This document shows, in pieces, positions 33,663 through 44,306 of a DNA stretch of 64,000 nt (position 1 is the stretch's first letter; each line of letters begins with the position of its first letter). This DNA comes from Urophycis tenuis. Taxonomy: Eukaryota; Chordata; Actinopteri; Gadiformes; Phycidae. The stretch lies in contig JAXIVH010000080.1 of the NCBI GenBank assembly GCA_036785325.1, forward strand, positions 448,071 to 512,070, in the 5' to 3' direction. Position numbers and translations under genes: made by a program. A model generated the notes under the pieces. It was not told where the DNA came from, searched no databases, and saw only the letters and a list, made by a program, of their open reading frames with translations.

Positions 33663-34317
33663 TAATTTGACAACGAACTGAGCGAAGGTTGCCGCCTCCG
33701 TCTCGCGCAGTCTGCATTCATGAGTTGAAGCCCACTGAGAAAAAAAAAATCGCTATGCGCTCAAATCGCCTTGTTGCCTGTAGCAACTACACACGTGCTA
33801 GAGTAGCTATGGCCACTAGCATGTAGCCGCTAGGCTGTCCAAACTTCAATGGTGAAATAACAAACAATTTCACTAGCTAAACGTCGGCATGTCAAATGAC
33901 ATAATAACACGATTAATGGACATATTAAAATAAATACAAATTGGCGAGACCCCCTAAAGCAGCTAGCTAGCATCTGTCTATCCCTACGGTAATGTTAGTA
34001 ACGGCGATCAAGTGACTATTTGGCTATCGGACATGGTCACCTGGACATGTCGGTCCATGCTATCAAATGTATTAGCAACTTCATTAGCAGCATAACTACT
34101 ATCGCAGTAAATAGCTTTACACATACCGAAGTGTTCCGCTCCTTGTCAATCGTGTCTTCCTGGACTCAGTCAAGCCGGTTGTACCAAACTGCAAAAAGTT
34201 AATAAGCATTTGGTTAGCTATGCATTCCTGTCTTTAGACTAAATGCCACCAAAGGTAATATAAACGTACCTCACTGAAGAGTTCGAGCGAAATGGGCCAC
34301 GCCTCAAGGCTGGTTAT

Positions 34318-34702
34318 TCGCGGACCAATCACAGCCAAAGCCGCTGCGTTGGGATTGCGTCGCCTCGACGCGCGTCTAGGATTTGGGGAGGTGCACGTCG
34401 AGGTAAAGGGTCCGCTATGGTCCGCAGCAGCAGCCCATATGCCGCAGCCCCCCAGCGTCGCGTCGACGCGGAAGTATAAACGAAGCATAAAACCCAAGCC
34501 TTAACCCAGCCTAGAGTCCTTTAAGGCCTAGTTATGCTTCGTTTATACTTCCGCGTCGACGCGACGCGTTGGGACGGCGGACCCACGGCGGACCCTTTGC
34601 GGACCCTTTACGTCCTCGACGCGCACCTCCCCAAATCCTAGACGCGCGTCGAGGCGACGCCGTCCCAAAGCGTTGGCTTTGGCTGTGATTGGTCCGCGAG
34701 CT
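34318..34702. repeat. GC-rich palindrome of two MITE halves
   Basis: 34318-34492 and 34538-34702 are inverted copies separated by about 45 bp. Shared blocks are CGCGGACCAATCACAGCCAA, CGCCTCGACGCGCGTCTAGG and CGACGCGGAAGTATAAACG. Only the outer left part is present in arm B (50349-50420), so the palindrome marks the inner boundary of arm A. Confidence 0.8.
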
Positions 34703-34796
34703 ACATTGGCTGGAGATCGCTTTTCCGGTTTCCACTCGTAAACACCGCCACGGTGTAAACACAGCCTTGATAAATGCTTCGACTGATTGGCGACAA

Positions 34797-34821
34797 CATA
34801 TATATATATATATATATATAC
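34797..34821. repeat. TA dinucleotide microsatellite
   Basis: An uninterrupted ATATAT run between the GC-rich palindrome and the next MITE. Confidence 0.85.
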
Positions 34822-34839
34822 TGTATATATGTCCATATG

Positions 34840-35092
34840 TGATGACCATTCTGGTCATTACATACGGATTAGCGAGTTAAAAAGCCGTTCTTGATAAAGA
34901 ACGGTTATGTCACGTTAGATCAAGACATTCAGAAAGTAATCCATAATAAACTACATAGCTGTATATTATATAAAGCAATCGTATCATAGTCATATCTGTT
35001 GATAAAAAACGTATAAAACTTTTGCCTTCATTTCCACTCGAAACTTTTTTTTAACTCGCTAGTAATCCGTATGTAATGGCCACCAGAATGGT
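34840..35092. mobile_element. MITE with long TIRs
   Basis: CCATTCTGGTCATTACATACGG at the left is matched on the right, inverted, by CCATTCTGGTGGCCATTACA...; both continue into GCGAGTTAAAAA. The interior is AT-rich and non-coding. Confidence 0.75.
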
Positions 35093-36568
35093 CTGGTCCC
35101 TCTACCGGTGTGGCAATGAATTGCATTTTGAGACGTAAACCCAACGCAATCCCTCCGCAGAAGTATCACGGGCTCATGACGGCGTCCGAGCAACGGCGTG
35201 GCCATTGCGTGATCACGACGCGATCCCTACGCAGAAGTATAAACCAGGCTTTAGAGAGACTCTAAAAAAGAGAGAGACTCCCGAAAGCTCTGCACTGTGA
35301 CGTGTTCGCGGGAATGAAAGCTGACGCTTGCGTGACGTCGGTTATATTTAAAAAAAAAATCGACCAATCACGTAAATCCTGAATTAATAGCGCCGATCAG
35401 AGCTTTTTTTTTCTGTGATCATAAAGACACTTAAGCTTTTACCCCAAACAACTTTACTACTGTCAACGGTTGACCTTGAATGCTTTTAAGCTCAAAAACT
35501 AAGTTAAGAACTACTATACACAATATAGAAATGGAATGTACAAAGCTTTGAAAGTTTTTTGGTGTCATAATCTAATCAAACAAGTGATTGGATACATCAA
35601 AATCTATCAAAGTCAGTGTTTGATAGTTCACATTGTCTGAGGATAGGTCCCATCAGTGATTCACCAACACTTCATTTGGACATCACTCACACTAGTGCCT
35701 TATACAGTATGTATCTACTGTAAAGCTAAAATATGGGGGCCTGTACTGTCCAGGGAAATCAGAACAAGAACAAGAACTGAAAATTAGTCTTAAATTAGTC
35801 ATTAGTCATAAAACTCTACTTCACCATATTAGATGGATAAACCCTTGTGCTAAAATCCAAGGTAAAAACACACTCTTCAGCCCCTTCTTCAGCCCCTTCC
35901 CAAATTAACCTAATTGATTTCGATGGACATACACTTTGAACCCATCCTGTAAATTCCCAGCAGCTTTTTCATCTGGTTGTCCACCCAGGTTATGATCCTT
36001 ACACATCATACATTTGTTTTGTTTTGTAAGACAACTTTAGACAGCAGCCCATGTCTGTTAAACCCCCTTTGTTCCCTGGGTATTTGACAATTTAAGGCAG
36101 ATTCCGCCATCCCCCATCCATGCAGAACATAGTCCTTTATTCTATATTGGCACACATCTCCTTAGGATTTCTACGACTAGGACTTTTAGTATTTTTTCCC
36201 CTAATAGTTGCAATATTTCACTACAGTGCTGAGCAGTGAAAACGGTAATATAACCTAAACATATGAAAAGCTGCTTTCATGCAAGGGTTATCATATATTA
36301 ATAGACTCACATCAGTCTTACAAACGTATGCACTACTAAAGTTACATTCATTGCCTATACTTTTCTTTTGCATCATAGGTGATTCCCTCCTGTCCCTGTT
36401 GACCTTATTCTTGTCAGGTATGTATTCAGTGTTAGCCTTAAAAAGTCCATTCAGAAACAAAGATTCACAATGCAACGTGAGCCTGCTATAAGACCTAGTA
36501 ACCTTTATGGATAGATTGTACTGAAATCCCAATCGTACATGAACATTTGAAACACTTAATTTCACAGG
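35093..36568. other. Spacer with MITE ends; upstream of a transposase exon
   Basis: 35150-35260 contains two CGCAGAAGTATAAACCAGGC-type ends of the family seen at 34470-34550 and 46100/48850. The rest is AT-rich. I see no gene, only a possible leader for the exon at 36569. Confidence 0.4.
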
Positions 36569-36883
36569 ATGAGTGAGGAAAAACAATTACGGGACAGGCA
36601 GTACCTCTGTTCATGGAGATCAGCTAAAAAAGTTATGAGTGGGATAGCTGATAGTACTTCAAGTGATTGTGTCACAGAACATCATGTGGCTGATGACAGC
36701 TTGTCCAGCAGTCCATTCGGTGTTCTTGCGCCTGTTGGTGACATGGACAACTCCTTGGACTTGGAGCCATTTGAGGATTGTTCTGCTTCTGAGGATGACC
36801 TCGATGACTGGATGGATGTCGATCCCTCTGATGATAAGGAGGAAGAGGCTTTAGGGGATGACCAGGAAGTGTGACCTCACTAT

Positions 36884-37854
36884 TAGAGGTGGGGGAAATT
36901 TCCGATTCTTAGATTAATCGCGATTCGGCCGTGGAAGAATCGAGAATGATTCACAAACATCCAAATTACGATTATTTAAATACGCCAAGTAAAGGCCCTT
37001 CCACACCAAGGCGGATTTTCTGCGATTTTCCGAGCGAATTTCCGCACGGAATTTCACTGATTAACAAACACATGTGTTTTAATGAAGCTGTGCACATAGA
37101 AGGCGAAATCCGCTTAGCGGAAAAAAATATCGGACCAGTCTGTTTTGAAGCGGAATTTCGCTTGCGGAAAAATGTGCCTGACCAATCAAAATATGATTTG
37201 ATTGTGTTCTATTTTCGGCAGGGGGTGCGGATGCGGGCGGGGGTGGTGTAAATCAAGGGGGGGACCACTCTACCCGCCCCTCCCCTGCTGAAGAACAGAT
37301 GAGCTGACAGTGCGCACAAACTATATCCCAACAAGCGAACTCCAAAGAGAAAAAATGCGTGCATACAAACTAAAATGTTATTTGCCTAGTGCAATAAATG
37401 TAAATTGTATATTAGCCTATAAGCAATATGTCCATTATCAAATTGTCTGTTAAAACAAAGAGCTCGATGCGCCAGGATCGGTGTTAGATGCTGTCGCCTC
37501 CGCTCCAACAAGGTGTGAACCCAAAACTTTCTTTTTTTTCTTCCTATTCTCTAACATGTTGATCACTATAATATCTTCGTCACTTGATGACATCTTTACC
37601 ACTGACACTCTCACGACTGACAGTCACTGGCCAAATCCGCTATAGTACGGCGCGAAAGATGTGCGGAATAGAACGCAGAATATTTTTAAAAACGCACTGC
37701 ACCTGGTGTGGACGCAGGTGTGGAATTTTCAAATCAATCAATCAATCAAAATCAATATACATAAATTAAAAATGCATCAATAATCGTTTTATAATCGAAT
37801 CGTAGCCTCTGAATCGTAATCGAATCGTGAGGTGCCCCAAGATTCCCACCCCTA
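36884..37854. mobile_element. hAT MITE with 8-bp TSD CTCACTAT
   Basis: Ends TAGAGGTGGGGGAAAT and (inverted) TAGGGGTGGGAATCTTG are flanked by CTCACTAT at 36876-36883 and 37855-37862. The interior contains a Harbinger-unrelated AT-rich body and CGATTCG words at both ends. Confidence 0.85.
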
Positions 37855-37862
37855 CTCACTAT

Positions 37863-38269
37863 CAGTACGTTTACATGCAGCAAGAAATTCGAATTTCTGA
37901 TCGGATCAGATAATGACATGCGTAAGACCGGATCACTTGTCCGAGTATACATGCCGTTCAGAGAATCGGATTAACAGCCGGAGCATTGGCTGACCCTGGA
38001 CGCTATGTGGCGCTGCGCATGTGCAGAATGGCACTGCGTGTGCGCAGAATGCAAAATCCGATTCAGATCCGATTGCTGAGTATACATGCCGTTAAAAGTC
38101 CGACTATGATCGAATTATCCAAGTGTAGTTATCCGATTTTAGATGTCCGAAATAGGTCCGAAGTAGGTCCGAAGTAGGTCGGATTAAGGTGTTTACATGC
38201 ACTTAAAAAGTCCGAACGATGTCTTATACGATTAGAAATTTGAATTTCTTGCTGCATGTAAACGTACTG
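37863..38269. mobile_element. MITE with about 36-bp TIRs, probable 3-bp TSD TAT
   Basis: CAGTACGTTTACATGCAGCA at the left is matched by the inverted sequence at the right, both running on through AAGAAATTC. It sits one target duplication away from the 36884 hAT element. The interior has paired GATCGGATC and TATACATGCCGTT words and no ORF. Confidence 0.85.
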
Positions 38270-40556
38270 TATGTGATTTTAATTTTCTCTGTCTGTACAG
38301 TGTCCTTGAGTGACATGAAAGGCGCTTTTAAATAAAATGCATTATTATTATTGAGTGTCCGACCAGTGTCCGGCATAGCATCTGACCTTGCTAGCTGGGC
38401 TTGCCAGTTTCAGGTCAAACACAATGCCGTTGATGACCTTTTGAAAGCTTTGAGAAGTCACGGACACACTGACCTGCCATCCACCACCAGGACACTCCTG
38501 AAGACACCCAGGGAGGTCAGGATCACATCAAAGTCTGGTATGGAGTATGTCCATTTTCCCATCAAGGACAAATTGCATCAGACTCTAATGAAGTACCCAG
38601 CAGACCAGGTCCCTGACTGTGTTGACCTTTCCTTTACCGTAGATGGGCTACCTCTGTTTAAGAGCTCAGGAAGAACAATGTGGCCCATCCTTTGCGCTGT
38701 CCATTTAAAGCCAGTCTCAGTCTTCCCCATCACCCTGACTTGTGGTGGTGCAAAGCCAAATAATCTAGAATTCCTGGAAGATATGGTGATGGACGTCAAC
38801 AACCTCTTGTCCAGTGGCCTGCCACACAGTAACAAAACATTAAAATTCAACATTCTATGTATTGTGTGCGATGCTCCTGCGAAGGCATTTGTGAAAAAAG
38901 TAAAGCTTTGCACAGGCTATTATGGTTGTGACCGGTGTGAGCAGAGGGGTGAGTGGTATGACAGAGTTACTTACCAAGACACAGAGGTAGTGGCTCGTAG
39001 CAACGACTCCTTCCGCCAACAGACACAGGGCGAGCATTATCATGGCAGCACCCCGCTTTTGGATTTGCCCATAAATATGATTAAAGCATTTCCCATTGAT
39101 TACATGCACCAGGCCTGCTTGGGTGTAATGAAGAGGCTTCTCTTCATGTGGTGCAGAGGAGCGAAGGGCCTCAAGATGTCAGCAACCCAAATAGAGGAGG
39201 TCAGCAGCAGGCACACCAACCTCCGTCCACACATCCCGTCCAGCTTCGTTCGCAAACCCAGAGTCCTGAAAGAGCTGGAGAGATGGAAGGCAACAGAGCA
39301 CAGGCAGTTTATGTTGTACACCGGAAAGACTGTGCTCAAGGGTGTCCTTGATGATGATTTATTCGGCCACTTCATGACTTTCAGCGTAGCAATGAACATC
39401 CTTGTCAGTCCAGCTTTGGTTGAGCAACACTGGAGATATGCTGCTGATCTCCTACATTTTTTTGTTGAGAGAGGCAGAGAACTTTACGGCAACCAGTTTC
39501 TTGTTTACAATGTCCACTATTGTCAGGAATGCAAGTGCCCTGCCTCTGGTCAGGGAACCGAGGACGGCAAGCATACAGCTGGCACATGGCGGTGGTATGC
39601 TGTCATGGATGAAGTACTAGGCAGATCAGCAGCAGTATCCCCACCAGTGATCGTGGGCTCTCTCCCCACCAGCCCGAGGCAGGTTAGGGTGAGAGAGGAG
39701 GAGGAGGTTGATGAGGAGGAGGGGAGAGGAGCAGGCGCTGGCGCAGCCCCTGCTGCAGCAGGAGAACAGCTGGGAGCAGTAGTGGGCGCAGGGGCTGGAG
39801 CAGTAGCGGGCGCAGGGGCTGGAGCAGCGGCAGGAGCAGGAGCAGTTGGAGGTGCTCAGGGGAGACGAGAGAGGGAGGATCCCTTCCTCGCTCTGGTGAG
39901 GGAGGACATCCTGTACCAGAGGGAGGCAGATGAGAGGAGAGAGACAGCTGCAAGGGAGAGGTCTGAGCGCTTCTTCTTGCTCCTCCAGCGATTGGTTGAG
40001 AGGCGAGAGTGAGGCGTAATAATAAATTAATTAATTCCAAAATCAAAATGTACACATTGTTTCTTTGTCTTTGTTCCCCTGCATAATAGTAATTAACCAT
40101 ACTGTGTAAATGTGATGCATAAACGAGGTTCCCAGACAATTAGATTTTTTTTTTATTTTTTTTTTTAAAGAATAGAATTTTATTAATACAATGTAAAATG
40201 TTATGTTGGCACAGGCTGTGGAAAAGAAGGGAGGTCTTTAGGTTAATACTGAAAGTGTGACACAGTCAGATGACATTACTATGTTGGTTATCATATTTAT
40301 CATATTTACCAAAGCAAAGTAATCATGGTCCTGTGGTGCCACTTGCAAGGGGGTTATGGCATTACTCAGGGTTGCACGAAAAGGAGCTCCACTGCGAGAT
40401 TCAGCGCCACACTCTCTTTCAGGTGGGGGGTCATCTCCCATGGCCACGTCCTCCACCGCAACCTCATCTCCCACACCGATGCAAATATTGTGCAACACTG
40501 CACAAGCAGTCACTACCTGCACAAGGTAAAGGTTTAATTAGACAAAGAGGAAGGTA

Positions 40557-40908
40557 TGTTACGGCTGGTGATTTTGACCCAAGTGCACAGCAATGAGGAG
40601 ACGTAGGTTCAGGGAACGCCCGTGGGCGTATTTATTGATAGTCTGTGTGGGGATAGGAGTAGGTGAGTCTAGGTGGCTCCGCAGGTTGGCTCAGCTGAAC
40701 TGGGATCTCCAGAGACATACGTGTTGACAGGTGAAGCTCTGGCGTAGAGTGAAGTGCAGACTGGGCTTTTGTACTGGCAGCAGTTGATTGTGGATGGCAG
40801 ACAGGTGCGGAGATTGGTGAGGGAGAGCAGGTGTGCTGAGCTGAGCCATGGAGCAGTCAGTGAAGGGGGAGGGGTGGATGTGAAGGTGAAGAGGAGCGAG
40901 CCGTAACA
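40557..40908 (-). repeat. 3' LTR of the Gypsy element
   Basis: 352 bp, TG...CA ends, downstream of pol on the minus strand. Confidence 0.95.
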
Positions 40909-43900
40909 GGACCCCCCCTCCGAGGGGCGTCTCCGGGCGACCGTCCGGGGGCGTCGGGGTTGGCCTGGTAGAAGTCCCGTAGGAGAGAGGGACTCATGAT
41001 GAGCCTCCTAGAAATCCAACTGCGTTCCTCCGGCCCGTAACCCTCCCAGTCCGCCAGGTATTGGAATCCACGACCCCGGCGCCGCACTTTCAGCAGCCGG
41101 CGAACCGTCCACTGGGGATGACCATCAACCATCTGAGGAGGCGGAGGGGCTGGAGCGGAGGGCATGAGAGGGCTGGAGGAGACAGGTTTGACCTTGGACA
41201 CATGAAACACGGGATGCACGTGCCGCATGGGGGTAGGAAGCCTGAGACGTACAGCCGCTGGACTCAGGACGTGGTCGATCTCGAAGGGACCGACATACCG
41301 CGGAGCCAACTTCTTGGAGGACACCTGGAGTGGTAGATCGGCAGAGGAGAGGTAGACCTGTTGCCCAACCTGGTATACCGGTGCCGGAGTGCGGCGACGG
41401 TTGGCCCCACGGCAGGAGCGCTCATTGGAGTGCAGCAGGGCGGCGCGGACCTCCTTCCACACCCGCCGACATCGCCGGAAGTTGGCCTGGACAGAGGGGA
41501 CAGAGGCCTCGGACTCCTGGAGAGAGAAGAGTGGGGGTTGGTAACCCAGCGACGCCTCAAATGGAGACTTGCCGGTGGCAGAGCAGGTCAGGGTGTTGAT
41601 CGAGTACTCCACCCAGGGTAGATCCTTGCTCCAGGAGGAGGGATGGAGGGCAGAGACGCAGCGAAGGGCAGACTCCAAACTCTGGTTCGTGCGTTCAGCT
41701 TGACCATTGGTCTGTGGGTGGTACCCTGAGGAGAGGCTTACGGTGGCGCCAATCTCCTTACAGAAGGCTCGCCAGACCTGGGACGTGAATTGGGGCCCCC
41801 GGTCAGAAAGAATGTTACTGGGAAGCCCGTGGAGCCGGAATACATGCTGGGTGAGGAGATCAGCCGTCTCAGCCGAGGACGGGAGCTTAGGAAGCGCCAC
41901 CAGGTGCACCGCCTTGGAAAACCGGTCCACCACAGTAAGAATGACAGTGTTTCCATGGGAAGGGGGAAAACCGGATACGAAGTCCAAGGCAATGTGCGAC
42001 CAAGGGCGACTGGGCACAGGAAGAGGACGCAGAAGCCCAGCTGGTGGTTGATGTGACGCCTTGGCTCTGGAGCAGGTGGCGCAGGCAGCGACAAACTCCC
42101 GGACATCAGCCCTCATGGATGGCCACCAAAACCTCCGGCCGAGGAAGGTGAGGGTCCGTTGGAATCCGGGATGGCAAGCGAACTTGCTGGTATGGCCCCA
42201 CAGAAGCACCTGAGACCGTACCGCCTGAGGAACGAAGAGGCGGTGAGGAGGACAGTCGCCTGGCCCGGGATCAGCACGTTGGGCCTGTTTGACCTCTGCT
42301 TCGATGTTCAGGGTGACCACCCCTATGATACGAGAAGCAGGGACAATGGGCTCAGGCTCGGACAAGGATTTTTCAGGTGCATGGAGTCGGGACAATGCGT
42401 CAGCTTTGGTGTTACTCGAGCCAGGTCGGTAGGTAAGGGTATAGTTGAATCTATCCAGGAACTGTGCCCATCGGGCCTGACGAGAGTTAAGGCGTTTGGC
42501 AGCCCGGATGAAGGTTAGATTCTTATGATCAGACCAGACCACAGTGGGCTCCTCCACACCCTCCAACCAGTGGCGCCACTCCTCAAAGGCTGCCACCACC
42601 GCTAGCAGCTCTCTATTACCGATATCATAGTTCTCCTCTGCTGCACTAAATCGGCGGGAGAAGAAGGCACAGGGATGCAACCTCTGGTCCTTTGCTGACC
42701 GCTGGGACAAGACAGCTCCTACGCCAACCTCCGAAGCATCCACCTCCACTATGAAGGGCCTGGAGGGGTCCGGATGGAGGAGGACTGGAGCTGTGGCAAA
42801 ATGCTCCTTGAGAGCAGAGAAGGCAGCATCGGCAGAAGGCGTCCAGATGAAGGGACGTTGAGTGGAGGTGAGGTGAGTAAGGGGAGCAGCTATGCGGCTG
42901 TAGTTCCGAATGAAACGGCGATAGAAGTTTCCAAATCCTAGGAAGCCTTGGAGCTGTCTGCGGGTGGAGGGTTGGGGCCAGTCAACAACTGCTTGGACCT
43001 TGCGAGGGTCAGGACGAATGCAGCCATCCTCCACAATGAGTCCTAGGAACTCCACAGAAGGCGAGTGAAAAACGCACTTCTCAGCCTTAATGAAAAGGCG
43101 GTTCTCCAAGAGGCGTTGGATGACCATGCGGACGTGCTGGATATGCTCCTTAAGGCCCCGGGAGAATATAAGGATGTCATCCAGGTAGAGGACCACGAAT
43201 ACCTCTAGCATGTCCCTGAGCATGTCGTTCATGAGAGCCTGGAAGACCGAGGGCGCGTTAGTGAGTCCGAAGGGCATGACCAGGTATTCGTAGTGTCCAC
43301 GGGGGGTCTTGAAAGCGGTCTTCCACTCATCCCCCTCACGGATACGCACAAGGTGGTACGCGTTCCGGAGGTCCAACTTGGTGAAGATGGTAGCACCGAC
43401 GAGGGGTTCAAAGTTGGAGCTCATGAGGGGGAGAGGGTATTTGTTCTTGATTGTGATGTTGTTGAGCTGCCTGTAGTCTATGCATGGCCTCAGATCCCCA
43501 CCCTTCTTCTTGACAAAAAAGAACCCCGCTGCCACCGGAGATGTGGAAGGGCGTATAAGACCCTCAGCCAGACAATCATTAATGTAACGGTCCATCGCCG
43601 CCTTCTCAGGTAGAGAGAGATTGTAGAGGCGACTCACTGGGAGTTGGGCGTCAGAACGGAGCTCAATGGCACAGTCGTAAGGTCGGTGGGGAGGAAGAGT
43701 ACAAGCGCGTTCCTTACTGAAGGCCTCTGCCAAGTCATGGTACTCGGCGGGGATCTTGGTGAGGTCGGGAGGAACAGGGCTTGGTTGCTCAACCGGGGAA
43801 GGCGTCTGGGCAGACCGAAGGCAGCGGGCATGGCAAGGAATGCTCCAGCTGAGGATGCGGCCCGAGCTCCAACAGACGTGGGGGGTGTGGAGCTCCAGCC

Positions 43901-44306
43901 AAGGTCGGCCTAAGATGAATGGCGTGTCAGGGGAGTTGATAATGTAGGGACGGATGCTCTCCACATGGTTCCCAGAGACAGTGAGGGTGAGAGTGTCACA
44001 CCGCTGAGTGACGGGACCCATGGGGTGTCCATCCAAAGCGAAGGCTGAAAGTGACCTCTCCAGGGGTGCAATGGGAAGGCCCACCTCCAGGGCGTATTGA
44101 TGGTCAACAAAACTCTCATCAGCCCCGGTGTCGATCAGAGCTGGAGTGGAGAGCGTCTGCCCCTGCCAGGCGAGAGTGACGATGAACCTGGCTTTGCTGG
44201 AGAGGGACTGGGGGTTGAGCAGGCGGCTCACTCGGAACCCCCGAGCGGGTGAGCCCTGTCTTTTGGCTGCTGAGCTGAGGGGGCTCTGGAAGGCAGGATA
44301 GGGCAA
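40857..44306 (-). CDS. pol: Gypsy Pol polyprotein with chromodomain integrase
   Basis: The 1149 residues counted from the first Met in this frame cover all Pol domains. Protease has DTGA at 59-62. Reverse transcriptase has YLDD at 374-377. RNase H includes D523 (EVDAS). Integrase has zinc-binding H705/H712 and C742/C745 and catalytic D775, D835 and E871. A chromodomain lies at about 1065-1115 (QYLADWEGYG). The chromodomain classifies it as a chromovirus, like the sushi-type elements of fish. Pol is probably made as a Gag-Pol fusion, so the Met is not a real start. The reading frame has no stop, so the element may be competent. Plus-strand ORFs in this region are shadows. Confidence 0.95.
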   Translation of the reverse strand: MPYPAFQSPLSSAAKRQGSPARGFRVSRLLNPQSLSSKARFIVTLAWQGQTLSTPALIDTGADESFVDHQYALEVGLPIAPLERSLSAFALDGHPMGPVTQRCDTLTLTVSGNHVESIRPYIINSPDTPFILGRPWLELHTPHVCWSSGRILSWSIPCHARCLRSAQTPSPVEQPSPVPPDLTKIPAEYHDLAEAFSKERACTLPPHRPYDCAIELRSDAQLPVSRLYNLSLPEKAAMDRYINDCLAEGLIRPSTSPVAAGFFFVKKKGGDLRPCIDYRQLNNITIKNKYPLPLMSSNFEPLVGATIFTKLDLRNAYHLVRIREGDEWKTAFKTPRGHYEYLVMPFGLTNAPSVFQALMNDMLRDMLEVFVVLYLDDILIFSRGLKEHIQHVRMVIQRLLENRLFIKAEKCVFHSPSVEFLGLIVEDGCIRPDPRKVQAVVDWPQPSTRRQLQGFLGFGNFYRRFIRNYSRIAAPLTHLTSTQRPFIWTPSADAAFSALKEHFATAPVLLHPDPSRPFIVEVDASEVGVGAVLSQRSAKDQRLHPCAFFSRRFSAAEENYDIGNRELLAVVAAFEEWRHWLEGVEEPTVVWSDHKNLTFIRAAKRLNSRQARWAQFLDRFNYTLTYRPGSSNTKADALSRLHAPEKSLSEPEPIVPASRIIGVVTLNIEAEVKQAQRADPGPGDCPPHRLFVPQAVRSQVLLWGHTSKFACHPGFQRTLTFLGRRFWWPSMRADVREFVAACATCSRAKASHQPPAGLLRPLPVPSRPWSHIALDFVSGFPPSHGNTVILTVVDRFSKAVHLVALPKLPSSAETADLLTQHVFRLHGLPSNILSDRGPQFTSQVWRAFCKEIGATVSLSSGYHPQTNGQAERTNQSLESALRCVSALHPSSWSKDLPWVEYSINTLTCSATGKSPFEASLGYQPPLFSLQESEASVPSVQANFRRCRRVWKEVRAALLHSNERSCRGANRRRTPAPVYQVGQQVYLSSADLPLQVSSKKLAPRYVGPFEIDHVLSPAAVRLRLPTPMRHVHPVFHVSKVKPVSSSPLMPSAPAPPPPQMVDGHPQWTVRRLLKVRRRGRGFQYLADWEGYGPEERSWISRRLIMSPSLLRDFYQANPDAPGRSPGDAPRRGGPVTARSSSPSHPPLPLH

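Larger units (their letters stand above)
27366..34395. repeat. Arm A of a large imperfect inverted duplication
   Basis: Four blocks recur in inverted order at 50349-61294. They are 27366-28457 (with 61294-58624), 33441-33540 (with 58392-58296), 33665-33790 (with 55022-54905) and 33783-34395 (with 50967-50349). Within blocks nearly all bases agree by eye. Between blocks the arms differ because each has lost or gained transposons. Arm A retains the uninterrupted target sites of three elements found in arm B, at 27369-27372 (TTAA), 28375-28382 and 33780-33787. Confidence 0.85.
36569..40012 (+). pseudogene. Chimeric transposase: EnSpm/CACTA-like body with Harbinger Myb-like tail
   Basis: The first exon (36569-36874) encodes an acidic N-terminus (LYLCSWRSAKKV-like start, many Asp/Glu). 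After an interruption of about 1.5 kb filled by two inserted elements, an ORF open from 38351 to 40012 begins SGIASDLASWACQFQVKHNA. It includes SFTVDGLPLF, VCDAPAKAFVKKVK, YGCDRCEQRG and FPIDYMHQACLGVMKRLL. These I recall from fish transposases of the EnSpm/CACTA (Transposase_21-like) type; VDG and CDAP hold plausible catalytic Asp residues. At about 39518 the sequence switches to TWRWYAVMDEVLG, an Ala/Gly-rich linker and FFLLLQRLVERRE. That is the usual C-terminus of the Myb/SANT protein that accompanies Harbinger transposase. The long ORF has no ATG at its start, so it is probably not translated as is. Confidence 0.6.

Noticed and set aside
41061..43947. Several plus-strand ORFs of 60-119 codons
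   Set aside because: Shadows of the Gypsy pol frame on the minus strand.
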